NCBI GenBank assembly: GCA_022826515.1
Contig: JAJDUT010000021.1
Location: 7,997-71,996, forward strand
Reading direction: 5' to 3'
Source of the DNA: Candidatus Latescibacterota bacterium
GTDB lineage: Bacteria; Latescibacterota; UBA2968; UBA8231
Length of the DNA: 64,000 bases
Both the position numbers and the translations under genes were made by a program. How positions within the stretch are numbered: position 1 is the first letter of the stretch; each line of letters starts with the position of its first letter. Positions 1-8,109 of the stretch are shown here, piece after piece. The notes beneath the pieces were generated by a model. That model was not told the DNA's origin, ran no database searches, and saw nothing but the letters and a program-made list of their open reading frames with translations.

Positions 1-2646
1 CAAGGCCATCCGCCCCACCGCAGTGAAATCCTCCCCGGCGATGAGTCGGTACAAATAGACGCCGCTAGCCACCGGCCTCCCCTCGTCGTCGCGGCCGTGC
101 CAAGCGGTGCGATAGTGCCCAGCCGCCAGCGTCTCCCCACTGTGCAGGGTGCGGACGCGGCGTCCGAGCACATCGTACACCACGAGGCGCACCGGCGCGG
201 TCCTCGCCACGTCAAAGGCGATGACCGCGTTGGCATTAAACGGATTCGGCCAGTTGCCGTGCAGCCGAAACGCCTCGGGCACTCCTGCGGCCTGCTCGGC
301 AACTGCCGTCTGAACCTGATTCGGCGCACCCGGCGTAGGCGTATCTACCGTCTGAAAGTCGCCCGTAACGTCCGGCAAGCGCGCCCAGCTCGTTCCCTCG
401 TCGGCCTGTCCCTCCTCCCAATCGACGCTGGCGACTAGCGCGCCATCTACCGTCCAGATACCCAGCTCTTCGTCGCGGCCAAGAGCAAAGCCGGGCCAGC
501 CGTCTTTGTCTAACTCAATCTGTAGAAACGCACCCGCTTCGATGACCATATCCGCCAGGAAGGGAGTGCGCTTACTCTCGTCCGTCAGATCGTCGGCCAT
601 CACAAAATTCGCAAGATCTATCGGCCCGTCCGAGGCATTATACAGTTCAAACCAATCGAGCGGATCGCCTTGAGCGGCGACCTCGTTGATGACTAGTCTG
701 GTATCAGTCGCCGCTTCGTCGTCACTAGCTTCGGCTGAACTCTCTCCTTCAAAGCTGAACAACGTGCCGTAGAACCGACCCGCAACCCTTGCACCCGGTT
801 CCGTGCTAGCCTCACTGAATTCAATCCCCCCCTTGCCGATCAAGTCAAACTGCTCTGGGGGGCTATCAGGCGATGGCAACAACAAGTGGTAGCCACTGAC
901 CGCATCCATGTCGATGGCGAGGTGGGCACCGCTCTTCACCCAGTCAATCGGCAGCTCCGCTACGAGAATGTCGATGGCAAAATCTTTTCCAAGGCTGACA
1001 ATGGATACGGACGCTCTCTCTTCAGCGCCCTCTGCTCCCACCGCGTCCTCAAACTCGCCCCGGTCAATAGCCCCGTCGCCGTTGGCGTCAATGGTCAGAA
1101 TTTCTTCCCACCGCGGCAGGTCTTCAACGCCGAACGCAATGGCCGCATCGTAGTCGGCTTGGTCGAAAACGCCGTTGCCATTGCTATCGAGCGCACCCAA
1201 GGTTTCATCCCAGCTTTCCCCTTCGCCGGCGTCGCCTTCTTCAAAGCCGGCCGTAGCTCCCGAGAGATCAAAGCGCTGCTCTTTTCCTGCTAGCTTGTAC
1301 TCAGTGAACTCGACCGTCCCTTCTACCAGCGGATTCTCACGCGCGCTCGACCCCCACGTCGTCTCAAAGCGCAGCTCAAACGTGCCTCTTTCCGGCCAGC
1401 AAATATCGGCCGCGGCCAGCGGCCAAGGCCAAGCCGGTGGCTGTGGGTCGAGATCGGCCAAAATCACCGCTCGCCGCTCGCGGATGAACTCGCGCATCCG
1501 CTCGGCGTCGCGGGCGGCACTGGCTTGCCTTTTGTCCAGTATGTGCTGCTGGACGATCGCTGCCATGTCGTCGGCGAGGCTGAGCAGTTCTTCTTCGTTC
1601 CAAACTGTGTCGAGCAATTCCTTGACGCGGGCTACATAGGCGGCTCTCATCGCGTCGTCGCGGTATAAACGATGGGCAATGGCTCCGTGTGCCATGACCG
1701 CCGGCGGCGACTCAAACTCGTCAAAGGGGCCATCGATCGAGGTAAAAACTTGATCCGCGCCCCAAGGTATGAATACAAACGGCGCACCCGGCTCGCGGTA
1801 GAGGTAAAAGTTGTTGCGGTTGCCAGCGTACCCATCCCAATGCCCAATGAGCACCTCGACAGCCCAGAAGGTGAGAAAGCGGTCGATATCTATGATGTCG
1901 GCAAGGGCTTCAAGACCGGCCGGGGAAGGGTCCTGCAGCGCGGCGACAACCGCGTCGATATCCGACCAGTCCGCTTCCGTCTCATTGGTTTTCTTTTGCA
2001 AAGTACCGCGCCACTTGGGACGAAAATCGCTGACGGTCCCTTCGTAGAGATTGCCGCTTGGATCGGAGAAATTGCGATCCAAAAAGGCGGTTTTCATGCT
2101 CTCGACGTGGACGTACAAGCCCAAGTTTTCGCCGTTTACCGCAACAGTGGCAAAGTTGCAGCGCGGCGCTGGCAGGCCAGCGGCAGCGAAGACGTGGTAG
2201 GCCATGCAGGTATTGAGCATAGACGGGTCTTGCTGGACATTGTTCAAGGTCAGGCGCTTCATTGCGCCGCCGAGGACCTGCCCATCGACGAACTTGTCAA
2301 AGCGGACCTTGAGCGCGGGTTTAACCTTACTCAGCGACCCGAGAAACCCTTTCTTGCGAATGCCAACTTGGGTGTGGATTTCGCCGTCCACAGTTACAGT
2401 TGCCTCAAACCAAGTGAAGATATCATCCGCAGGGCTGTCGAGGCAGTCGGCACCGACGAGTATATCCGCAAGAATCCGCGTCTGGCCGCGCAGGCGATCC
2501 CAATCCTCGGGGGCTATCTCAATTCTCACGTCGAGTACGCGGTCGAGGGCGAAATAGGGATCGGCGTCCGCAGCGCCAAACGCTGGGCGGACGGTTAATA
2601 GAAACGCTATAAGTGCGGTACTAAGTAAGTTCTGATGATTTTTCAT
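1..2646 (-). CDS. Secreted CotH-kinase-family protein with lamin-tail and FlgD-like C-terminal domains (partial)
   Basis: The reading frame runs from an ATG at 2646 to the left edge without a stop (882 codons), so the C-terminus lies outside the window. An N-terminal signal peptide (hydrophobic LLSTALIAFLL, then RPAFGA) indicates export. Residues about 30-380 read as a CotH kinase domain: the stretches RKKGFLGSLSK, LNNVQQDPSM and HWDGYAGNRNNFYLY are typical of the family. Two EF-hand/dockerin-like loops follow (DSNGNGVFDQADY near 485, DANGDGAIDRGEF near 517), then a lamin-tail-like domain (INEVAAQGDPLDWFELYN, near 650). The visible end (WPNPFNANAVIAFDV ... VASGVYLYRL, from about 792) is an FlgD-Ig/T9SS-like sorting module. 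It is transcribed divergently from the DUF4143 ATPase. CotH domains are protein kinases in spores and other bacteria; the substrate here is unknown. Confidence 0.85.
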   Translation of the reverse strand, partial: MKNHQNLLSTALIAFLLTVRPAFGAADADPYFALDRVLDVRIEIAPEDWDRLRGQTRILADILVGADCLDSPADDIFTWFEATVTVDGEIHTQVGIRKKGFLGSLSKVKPALKVRFDKFVDGQVLGGAMKRLTLNNVQQDPSMLNTCMAYHVFAAAGLPAPRCNFATVAVNGENLGLYVHVESMKTAFLDRNFSDPSGNLYEGTVSDFRPKWRGTLQKKTNETEADWSDIDAVVAALQDPSPAGLEALADIIDIDRFLTFWAVEVLIGHWDGYAGNRNNFYLYREPGAPFVFIPWGADQVFTSIDGPFDEFESPPAVMAHGAIAHRLYRDDAMRAAYVARVKELLDTVWNEEELLSLADDMAAIVQQHILDKRQASAARDAERMREFIRERRAVILADLDPQPPAWPWPLAAADICWPERGTFELRFETTWGSSARENPLVEGTVEFTEYKLAGKEQRFDLSGATAGFEEGDAGEGESWDETLGALDSNGNGVFDQADYDAAIAFGVEDLPRWEEILTIDANGDGAIDRGEFEDAVGAEGAEERASVSIVSLGKDFAIDILVAELPIDWVKSGAHLAIDMDAVSGYHLLLPSPDSPPEQFDLIGKGGIEFSEASTEPGARVAGRFYGTLFSFEGESSAEASDDEAATDTRLVINEVAAQGDPLDWFELYNASDGPIDLANFVMADDLTDESKRTPFLADMVIEAGAFLQIELDKDGWPGFALGRDEELGIWTVDGALVASVDWEEGQADEGTSWARLPDVTGDFQTVDTPTPGAPNQVQTAVAEQAAGVPEAFRLHGNWPNPFNANAVIAFDVARTAPVRLVVYDVLGRRVRTLHSGETLAAGHYRTAWHGRDDEGRPVASGVYLYRLIAGEDFTAVGRMAL

Positions 2647-2681
2647 TTTCGTCCTCTCCACCTGCTTGAACAGTTATTTAC

Positions 2682-2717
2682 CTTGTAAACTGATGATAGC
2701 ATCATTAAATTTACAAG
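2682..2717. promoter_or_regulatory. Nested palindromic operator upstream of the DUF4143 ATPase
   Basis: A perfect 8-bp inverted repeat, CTTGTAAA (2682-2689) and TTTACAAG (2710-2717), encloses a second one, TGATG ATAG CATCA (2691-2704). It ends one base before the ATG at 2719 and lies in the 72-bp gap between two divergent genes. The position fits a repressor operator, possibly autoregulatory. No binding protein can be named from the sequence. Confidence 0.5.
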
Positions 2718-2718
2718 C

Positions 2719-3975
2719 ATGAATTACAGAAACCGCCACTTAGAGACCAAAATTCTTCGTTATAAAGAAATTTTTCCCGTCCTGCTGGTGACCGGTGCTC
2801 GTCAGGTTGGCAAGAGTACCCTGCTTAGTCATCTGTGCGGTGCCGTCATGCCACATATTACCCTTGATCCGGTAATTGATGTAGGCAATGCCCGTCAGGA
2901 TCCTGAATTCTTCATCGCTCAGCACCCGCCCCCTATCATCCTCGACGAGATTCAGTACGCGCCCGAATTGCTGGCGATTATCAAGCGCCGCGTCGATCGC
3001 GACGACTCGCCCGGACAGTACTTTCTCACCGGCTCGCAAAACCTAGCCCTGCTCCGCGATGTGAGCGAAAGCCTAGCGGGCCGGGTCGTCGTTCTCGATC
3101 TGGGTCCTTTGACTCTGAGTGAGCGCCAAGGCTGGGGCAACCGAGCCGCACCCGTGTGGTTAGAACTCCTGCTGAAGGCCGGCGGCGCATTGCCGGACTT
3201 GCACCACCAAGCACGCGTACCAAACCTCGCACCGCTGCGGACCGCATTCGAGGTGCTGTGGCGCGGCGGCTATCCCCGGATCTTGGACCAATCGCCGGAT
3301 GTCATTATCGACATCATGCAATCCTACGTGCGAACCTATGTTGAGCGCGATGTGCGCAGCCTAGCCAGCGTGCAGGACCAGCAGCAATTCTCGCGCCTGC
3401 TGAGTCTGTGCGCTGCTTTGACGGCACAGGAGGTGAATCACAGCCAATTCGGCCGCGAAATCGGCGTTACCCCACAGACGGCCTCGCGCTGGTTAAACAT
3501 CCTCAAGGCGACCTACCAGTGGCTAGAACTGCCGCCCTATCACGGCAACACAATCAAACGGATCAGCGGCAAACCCAAAGGGTATCTGACCGACACAGGG
3601 TTAGCCTCTTTCCTCCAGAGAATTTCCTCTCCCGAGGCGCTCTCTGGCCACCCCCTCCTAGGGTCGCTTTTCGAGACGCATGTAGTGCTAGATATCCACC
3701 GGAAATTCCACTGCTTGGACATGCCCCCTCAAGTGTATCACTGGCGCACCCTCGCTGGTGCTGAGGTCGATTTGCTGCTGGAGCGAGACGGGATTTTCTG
3801 GCCGGTAGAAATCAAAAGCAGCACGCGCATTACTAGCGCAGATGCGCGGGGCATTATGGCATTCCGAAAGACGTATCCGGCTCTGCGCCACGGTCCCGGA
3901 ATTATAATTGCCCCCGTAGAAGAGGCATCCCAACTCCGCGACGAGGTCCTCGTCATCCCGTACGATCTGCTGTAA
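2719..3975 (+). CDS. ATP-binding protein, AAA_14/DUF4143 family
   Basis: A 418-residue protein of the AAA_14 plus DUF4143 type. The Walker A motif GARQVGKST is at residues 26-34, the Walker B-like PPPIILDEIQYAP near 72-84, and a sensor-like FLTGSQN near 102. The C-terminal third carries a PD-(D/E)xK-like motif, GAEVDLLLERDG ... PVEIKSS, as in other DUF4143 proteins. The cellular role of this family is not established; members are often scattered, single-gene and auto-repressed. It is preceded by a nested palindrome abutting the start codon and converges with the membrane-protein gene that ends 1 bp downstream. A paralogue of the same family lies at 39982-41211. Confidence 0.88.
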   Translation: MNYRNRHLETKILRYKEIFPVLLVTGARQVGKSTLLSHLCGAVMPHITLDPVIDVGNARQDPEFFIAQHPPPIILDEIQYAPELLAIIKRRVDRDDSPGQYFLTGSQNLALLRDVSESLAGRVVVLDLGPLTLSERQGWGNRAAPVWLELLLKAGGALPDLHHQARVPNLAPLRTAFEVLWRGGYPRILDQSPDVIIDIMQSYVRTYVERDVRSLASVQDQQQFSRLLSLCAALTAQEVNHSQFGREIGVTPQTASRWLNILKATYQWLELPPYHGNTIKRISGKPKGYLTDTGLASFLQRISSPEALSGHPLLGSLFETHVVLDIHRKFHCLDMPPQVYHWRTLAGAEVDLLLERDGIFWPVEIKSSTRITSADARGIMAFRKTYPALRHGPGIIIAPVEEASQLRDEVLVIPYDLL

Positions 3976-3976
3976 C

Positions 3977-5944
3977 TTAGCCGTGCAGAATGGGATGGCC
4001 GTTGCCGGGGAAAAACGCCACATCCACGAGAAAGGAAAGGCCGACGCCAAGAAAGTAGCCTGCAATCAGGCCGATGAAAAACGGCGCGGCTTTGCGGTAC
4101 AACTCAATGCCGCCAAAGCGCATGATCAGGCTCTTGGCTGCCCACGCCACAAAAATCGCTGGGGCTTGATTGCGCACCATCCAGATCGCGGAAATGGCCA
4201 AGCCCACCGGGTGCAGGGGCCACCACGGAAAGCGGTACTGCATAAACGTCAAAACCGACATCGCCGCCGCACCAATGCCAAAGAAGCCTAACTTTTGCGC
4301 GTGAAAGTCAGCCGGGGCCTTGATCTTAGCCATCACGTCGCCAAAGGCCATCACGCCGGCACCGGAAGAGACGCGGAAAATCCAAGAGTTGAAGTTAGAA
4401 GCCCCCTGCTCGTAGGCCATAGCTATGAGATTGGTCAGCGAAACCGCAAAGGACAGCACCACGGCCAAGGCAATGGCCAAAACAAAGCCGCGGCGGGCAA
4501 TGCGCAGACTGTGCTGCAACTTGGCCGCGTGCGCTGCCGAGGGCATGAAGATGGATTGCACATCGCCAAAAAAAGAATAGGTCAACCCCAAGGCCGCCAA
4601 CCCCGTCGGCGAAATGGCGCTAGTGCCCAGCGTCATCATGGTCATCGCCTGACTAACCACAGGCGTGGTCAGATAGAACACGCCCGTCTGGACCACTAGA
4701 CGCGTAATGCCCAAATAGGCGATGAGCACGCCAGCCAGAAAAAGCATCGCCACCGACCATTCCATGCCAGACTCGTGCAGCCAAGTTAGCATGTAGCAGG
4801 TCCCCAGCAAAAGGCCCAGCACCGCGGCGCGGTAGGACATCAACTCGCGCCGGTCGTCAATCGGGTACGCGGGATTCCACGCCTTGCGGACCACATCCTT
4901 GAGGTGGTCGCGCGCCATCCACAATCCCCACAGCACCAACACCACGAACGCCCCCCAACACTGCCAAGATGTCGATGGTAGCCCCCAAACGAACTTATCC
5001 GCCTCAGTGACGCCGAGACCAAAGCGGTTGAACAACCCCTCCTCGATCAGCGTCAGCAAAAAGAAGAACCAGATGCTGAAGGTCACATTGAGATTGGCAA
5101 AATACATGAAGCCAACGACCGGGAAGTAGAAGCGGATGTTAATGGTCGGAAAGCCGTGCGCGATTTGGATGGGGTGATGCCATTCGATTTTGGGAAAGAA
5201 GTGAAAGAAAAAGCCAACGATGTTCCATAAGACAATGCACAGCGGAATGGCCGCCCCTGCCCAGAAGACTTTGCTGTACATGACCGCTGGCAGTCGGCGG
5301 GAACTGTCGGCATTGGCGACGAGGGCTTGCGGCACCTCCATCAGCGGGTAGGCCAACCGCTCGCGCTCGACCCACTGCTTGCGCAGGATGACCACCACGC
5401 AGAAGCAGACCAAGTACAAAGTCCATATAAAACTCAGCCACCAAAACAGCGGCATAGCCCAAGCGGCGAGCAAGGTGCCCCAAGGGGTCGGTTCGCCGAT
5501 GGGCAGGCCCTCAAAAAACCAAGTCATGGCCAAGCCGTCGTTGCTCGGCAACAGCCACGTCGGTAGGTAGGGCAACACGTACGTGCCCCATTGATTCTCC
5601 GCCGACGCAAAGTAATACGGCGTCGTCGGTATGGCTAGGAAGTAGCCGATTAGAAAAACCGGAATGCCTGTACAGACCAAGCCCATGACGACGACGGTGA
5701 TCATCTCGGCAGGGCGCAGTGCCCAGTTAAAATTGAGGGTCTTCAGCAGGGCGTTGGCGAAGATGAGGCAGACAAAGAGAAACCCCACCCCAATCGGAAA
5801 GAACGACCACGTCATCTCAGACGAGCCAAACGTCCAGATCGAGTGCGGTGCCCCCAAGCTGATCAACACCACCACCGCGCAACCCACGAGCAACGAGCGC
5901 ACGGTGACGCCTGTGCCCTCTTGCTGTGCGGGATGGATTGACAA
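3977..5944 (-). CDS. DUF6784/DUF6785-family multi-pass membrane protein (copy 2)
   Basis: A 655-residue polytopic inner-membrane protein with about 14 hydrophobic segments. Family-typical stretches include ALRPAEMITVVVMGLV, FFHFFPKIEWHHP and SWQCWGAFVVLVLWGLWMAR. It is a tandem paralogue of the gene immediately upstream (5952-7949), nearly identical over long blocks and diverging mainly at the N-terminus and in some loops. The start is an unusual TTG 7 bp after the upstream stop with no clear ribosome-binding site, which suggests translational coupling. The function of the family is not known; its general layout resembles oligopeptide-transporter-like proteins, and the gamma-glutamyltransferase upstream makes peptide or amino-acid transport a reasonable guess only. 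Confidence 0.82.
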   Translation of the reverse strand: MSIHPAQQEGTGVTVRSLLVGCAVVVLISLGAPHSIWTFGSSEMTWSFFPIGVGFLFVCLIFANALLKTLNFNWALRPAEMITVVVMGLVCTGIPVFLIGYFLAIPTTPYYFASAENQWGTYVLPYLPTWLLPSNDGLAMTWFFEGLPIGEPTPWGTLLAAWAMPLFWWLSFIWTLYLVCFCVVVILRKQWVERERLAYPLMEVPQALVANADSSRRLPAVMYSKVFWAGAAIPLCIVLWNIVGFFFHFFPKIEWHHPIQIAHGFPTINIRFYFPVVGFMYFANLNVTFSIWFFFLLTLIEEGLFNRFGLGVTEADKFVWGLPSTSWQCWGAFVVLVLWGLWMARDHLKDVVRKAWNPAYPIDDRRELMSYRAAVLGLLLGTCYMLTWLHESGMEWSVAMLFLAGVLIAYLGITRLVVQTGVFYLTTPVVSQAMTMMTLGTSAISPTGLAALGLTYSFFGDVQSIFMPSAAHAAKLQHSLRIARRGFVLAIALAVVLSFAVSLTNLIAMAYEQGASNFNSWIFRVSSGAGVMAFGDVMAKIKAPADFHAQKLGFFGIGAAAMSVLTFMQYRFPWWPLHPVGLAISAIWMVRNQAPAIFVAWAAKSLIMRFGGIELYRKAAPFFIGLIAGYFLGVGLSFLVDVAFFPGNGHPILHG

Positions 5945-5951
5945 CGCGGAC

Positions 5952-7949
5952 TCAGCCGTGCAGGATGGGATGGCCGTTGCCGGGGAAGAAAATCATATCG
6001 ACGATAAACGAGATCCCCACTCCAAAAAAGTGCCCGAGAATCAGGCCGATGAAGAAGGGTGCAGCCTTGCGGTATAGCTCAATGCCGCCAAAGCGCATGA
6101 TCAGGCTCTTGGCCGCCCAAGACACAAAAATCGCCGGGGCTTGATTGCGCACCATCCAGATCGCGGAGATGGCCAAGCCCACCGGGTGCAGGGGCCACCA
6201 CGGAAAGCGATACTGCATAAACGTCAAAACCGTCATAGCTGCCGCACCGATACCGAAGAAGCCTAACTTTTGCGCGTGGAAATCGGCCGGGGTTTTTATT
6301 TTGCTCATTGCGTCTTCAAAGGAGCGCACTCCCGCGCCCGAGGAGACGCGGAAAAACCAAGAATTGAAGTTGGAAGCCCCCTGCTCGTAGGCCATGACAA
6401 TGACGTACACAATGGCGGCGATAAAGCCGATCAACAGGGCCAGCGCAATAGCCAAGCACAGGCCGCGACGGCTCATCCGCATGGCGTCGTGCAGCCGGGT
6501 GGCATGGGCAGCCGACGGCATAAAAATCGACTGCACATCGCTGAAGAACCCATAACTCATCCCCAAGGCCGCCAAGCCCGTCGGCGAAATCGCACTCGTA
6601 CCAAAAGTCATCATGGTCATGGCTTGGCTGACCACGGGCGTCGTCAGGTAAAAGACGCCGGCCTGCACCACCAAGCGGGTAATGCCCAAGTAGGCAATCA
6701 GCACGCCGCCCAAGAAAAACGCCGCCACCGACATTTCCATGCCAGCCTTGTTGAGCCACGCCAGCATATAGACGACCCCGACCAATAGGCCGACGACTGC
6801 GCTGCGATAGGACATCAACTCGCGGCTGTCGTCAACCGGATGCGCGGGATTCCACGCCTTGCGGAACACATCCTTTAGATGATCCCGCGCCATCCACAAG
6901 CCCCACAGCACCAGCACCACAAAAGCTCCCCAACACTGCCACGACGTCGAAGGCAAGCCCCACACGAAGTTGTCCGCCTCAGTCACGCCAACGCCAAAGC
7001 GGTTAAACAAACCCTCTTCGACCAACAGTAACAAAAAGAAAAACCAGATGCTGAAGGTGACGTTGAGGTTGGCAAAATACATGAAGCCAACGACCGGAAA
7101 GTAGAAGCGGATGTTAATGGTCGGAAAGCCGTGCGCGATTTGGATGGGATGGTTCCATTCGATCTTGGGAAAGAAGTGAAAGAAAAAGCCGACGATGTTC
7201 CACAATACGATGCACAGAGGGATCGCCGCTCCCATCCAAAAGACCTTGTTGCGCAAAATGGCCGGCACGCGCGCCGGACCATCGGCATCCGCCACCAGAG
7301 CTTGCGGCACCTCCATCAGCGGATAGGCCAACCGCTCGCGCTCGACCCACTGCTTGCGCAAGATGACGACGAGGCAAAAACAAACCGCGTACAAGGTCCA
7401 GATAAAGCTCAGCCACCAAAACAGCGGCATGGCCCACGCATCGAGCAGCGTGCCCCAAGGCATCGGCTCACCAAGGGGCAGTCCTTCAAAGAACCAAGTC
7501 ATGGCCAAGCCGTCGTTGCTCGGCAACAGCCACGTTGGCAGGTAGGGCAACACGTAGGTACCCCACTGATTTTCAGCCGAGGCAAAGTAATAGGGCGTGG
7601 TGGGGATCGACAGCACGTAGCCCATCATAAAGATGGGAATGCCGGTCGTCACCAAGCCCATTACTACTACCGTAATCATCTCGGCCGGCCGCAAGGCCCA
7701 GCCGGGGTTGATTGTCTTGAGCAGGATGTTGAGCAGGATGAGGCAGCAGAACGAGAAGCCGACGGCAATCGGAAAGAACGACCACGTGATTTCGGACGAC
7801 CCCAAGACCCAGATAGCGTAGGGCGCGCCCAAACACACCACGAGGACTTGAATGACGCCGAGCACCAAGGAGCGGAGCGTTAGGCCGCTAGCCGCACTTT
7901 GGCGAGCGTGCTCTTCTCGATATATAGGGGCCGCAGTCGGCGACGTCAT
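5952..7949 (-). CDS. DUF6784/DUF6785-family multi-pass membrane protein (copy 1)
   Basis: A 665-residue membrane protein, first of a tandem pair. The ATG at 7949 opens the frame MTSPTAAPIYREEHARQ, a short hydrophilic N-terminus before the first membrane segment (LRSLVLGVIQVLVVCLGAPY). Shared blocks with the downstream copy include RKQWVERERLAYPLMEVPQA, ITRLVVQ.GVFYLTTPVVSQ and MQYRFPWWPLHPVGLAIS. The nucleotide sequences are also close, so the duplication is fairly recent or under gene conversion. It lies downstream of, and on the same strand as, a gamma-glutamyltransferase with a 160-bp gap. A transporter role is plausible but not shown. Confidence 0.82.
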   Translation of the reverse strand: MTSPTAAPIYREEHARQSAASGLTLRSLVLGVIQVLVVCLGAPYAIWVLGSSEITWSFFPIAVGFSFCCLILLNILLKTINPGWALRPAEMITVVVMGLVTTGIPIFMMGYVLSIPTTPYYFASAENQWGTYVLPYLPTWLLPSNDGLAMTWFFEGLPLGEPMPWGTLLDAWAMPLFWWLSFIWTLYAVCFCLVVILRKQWVERERLAYPLMEVPQALVADADGPARVPAILRNKVFWMGAAIPLCIVLWNIVGFFFHFFPKIEWNHPIQIAHGFPTINIRFYFPVVGFMYFANLNVTFSIWFFFLLLLVEEGLFNRFGVGVTEADNFVWGLPSTSWQCWGAFVVLVLWGLWMARDHLKDVFRKAWNPAHPVDDSRELMSYRSAVVGLLVGVVYMLAWLNKAGMEMSVAAFFLGGVLIAYLGITRLVVQAGVFYLTTPVVSQAMTMMTFGTSAISPTGLAALGMSYGFFSDVQSIFMPSAAHATRLHDAMRMSRRGLCLAIALALLIGFIAAIVYVIVMAYEQGASNFNSWFFRVSSGAGVRSFEDAMSKIKTPADFHAQKLGFFGIGAAAMTVLTFMQYRFPWWPLHPVGLAISAIWMVRNQAPAIFVSWAAKSLIMRFGGIELYRKAAPFFIGLILGHFFGVGISFIVDMIFFPGNGHPILHG

Positions 7950-8109
7950 TAAAAGCCAGCTTCAGAGGCAATTTTATCGGGATTAAACGCGGACAATATG
8001 GCTCCAACGCACCGCAGCCGCAATCTCAAGGGAGCTATAGCCATTAGGTCTTAGCACGGGGTCTTGGGTATGAGATGCTGAGCGAAGCGAAGCGGAGTCG
8101 AAGCACCTC

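Noticed and set aside
1672..2598. Long plus-strand open frame (308 codons)
   Set aside because: It lies antisense to the CotH-kinase gene, which has a signal peptide and clear domains; the plus-strand translation shows no family likeness.
7131..7883. Plus-strand open frame (250 codons) over the DUF6785 gene
   Set aside because: Antisense shadow of a conserved membrane protein; highly charged composition with no motif.
7994..8105. GAGCGAAGCGAAGCGGAGTC-type palindrome-like text as a regulatory site
   Set aside because: It resembles a common dispersed repeat downstream of the gamma-glutamyltransferase stop; no clear hairpin with a T-tract or operator symmetry.
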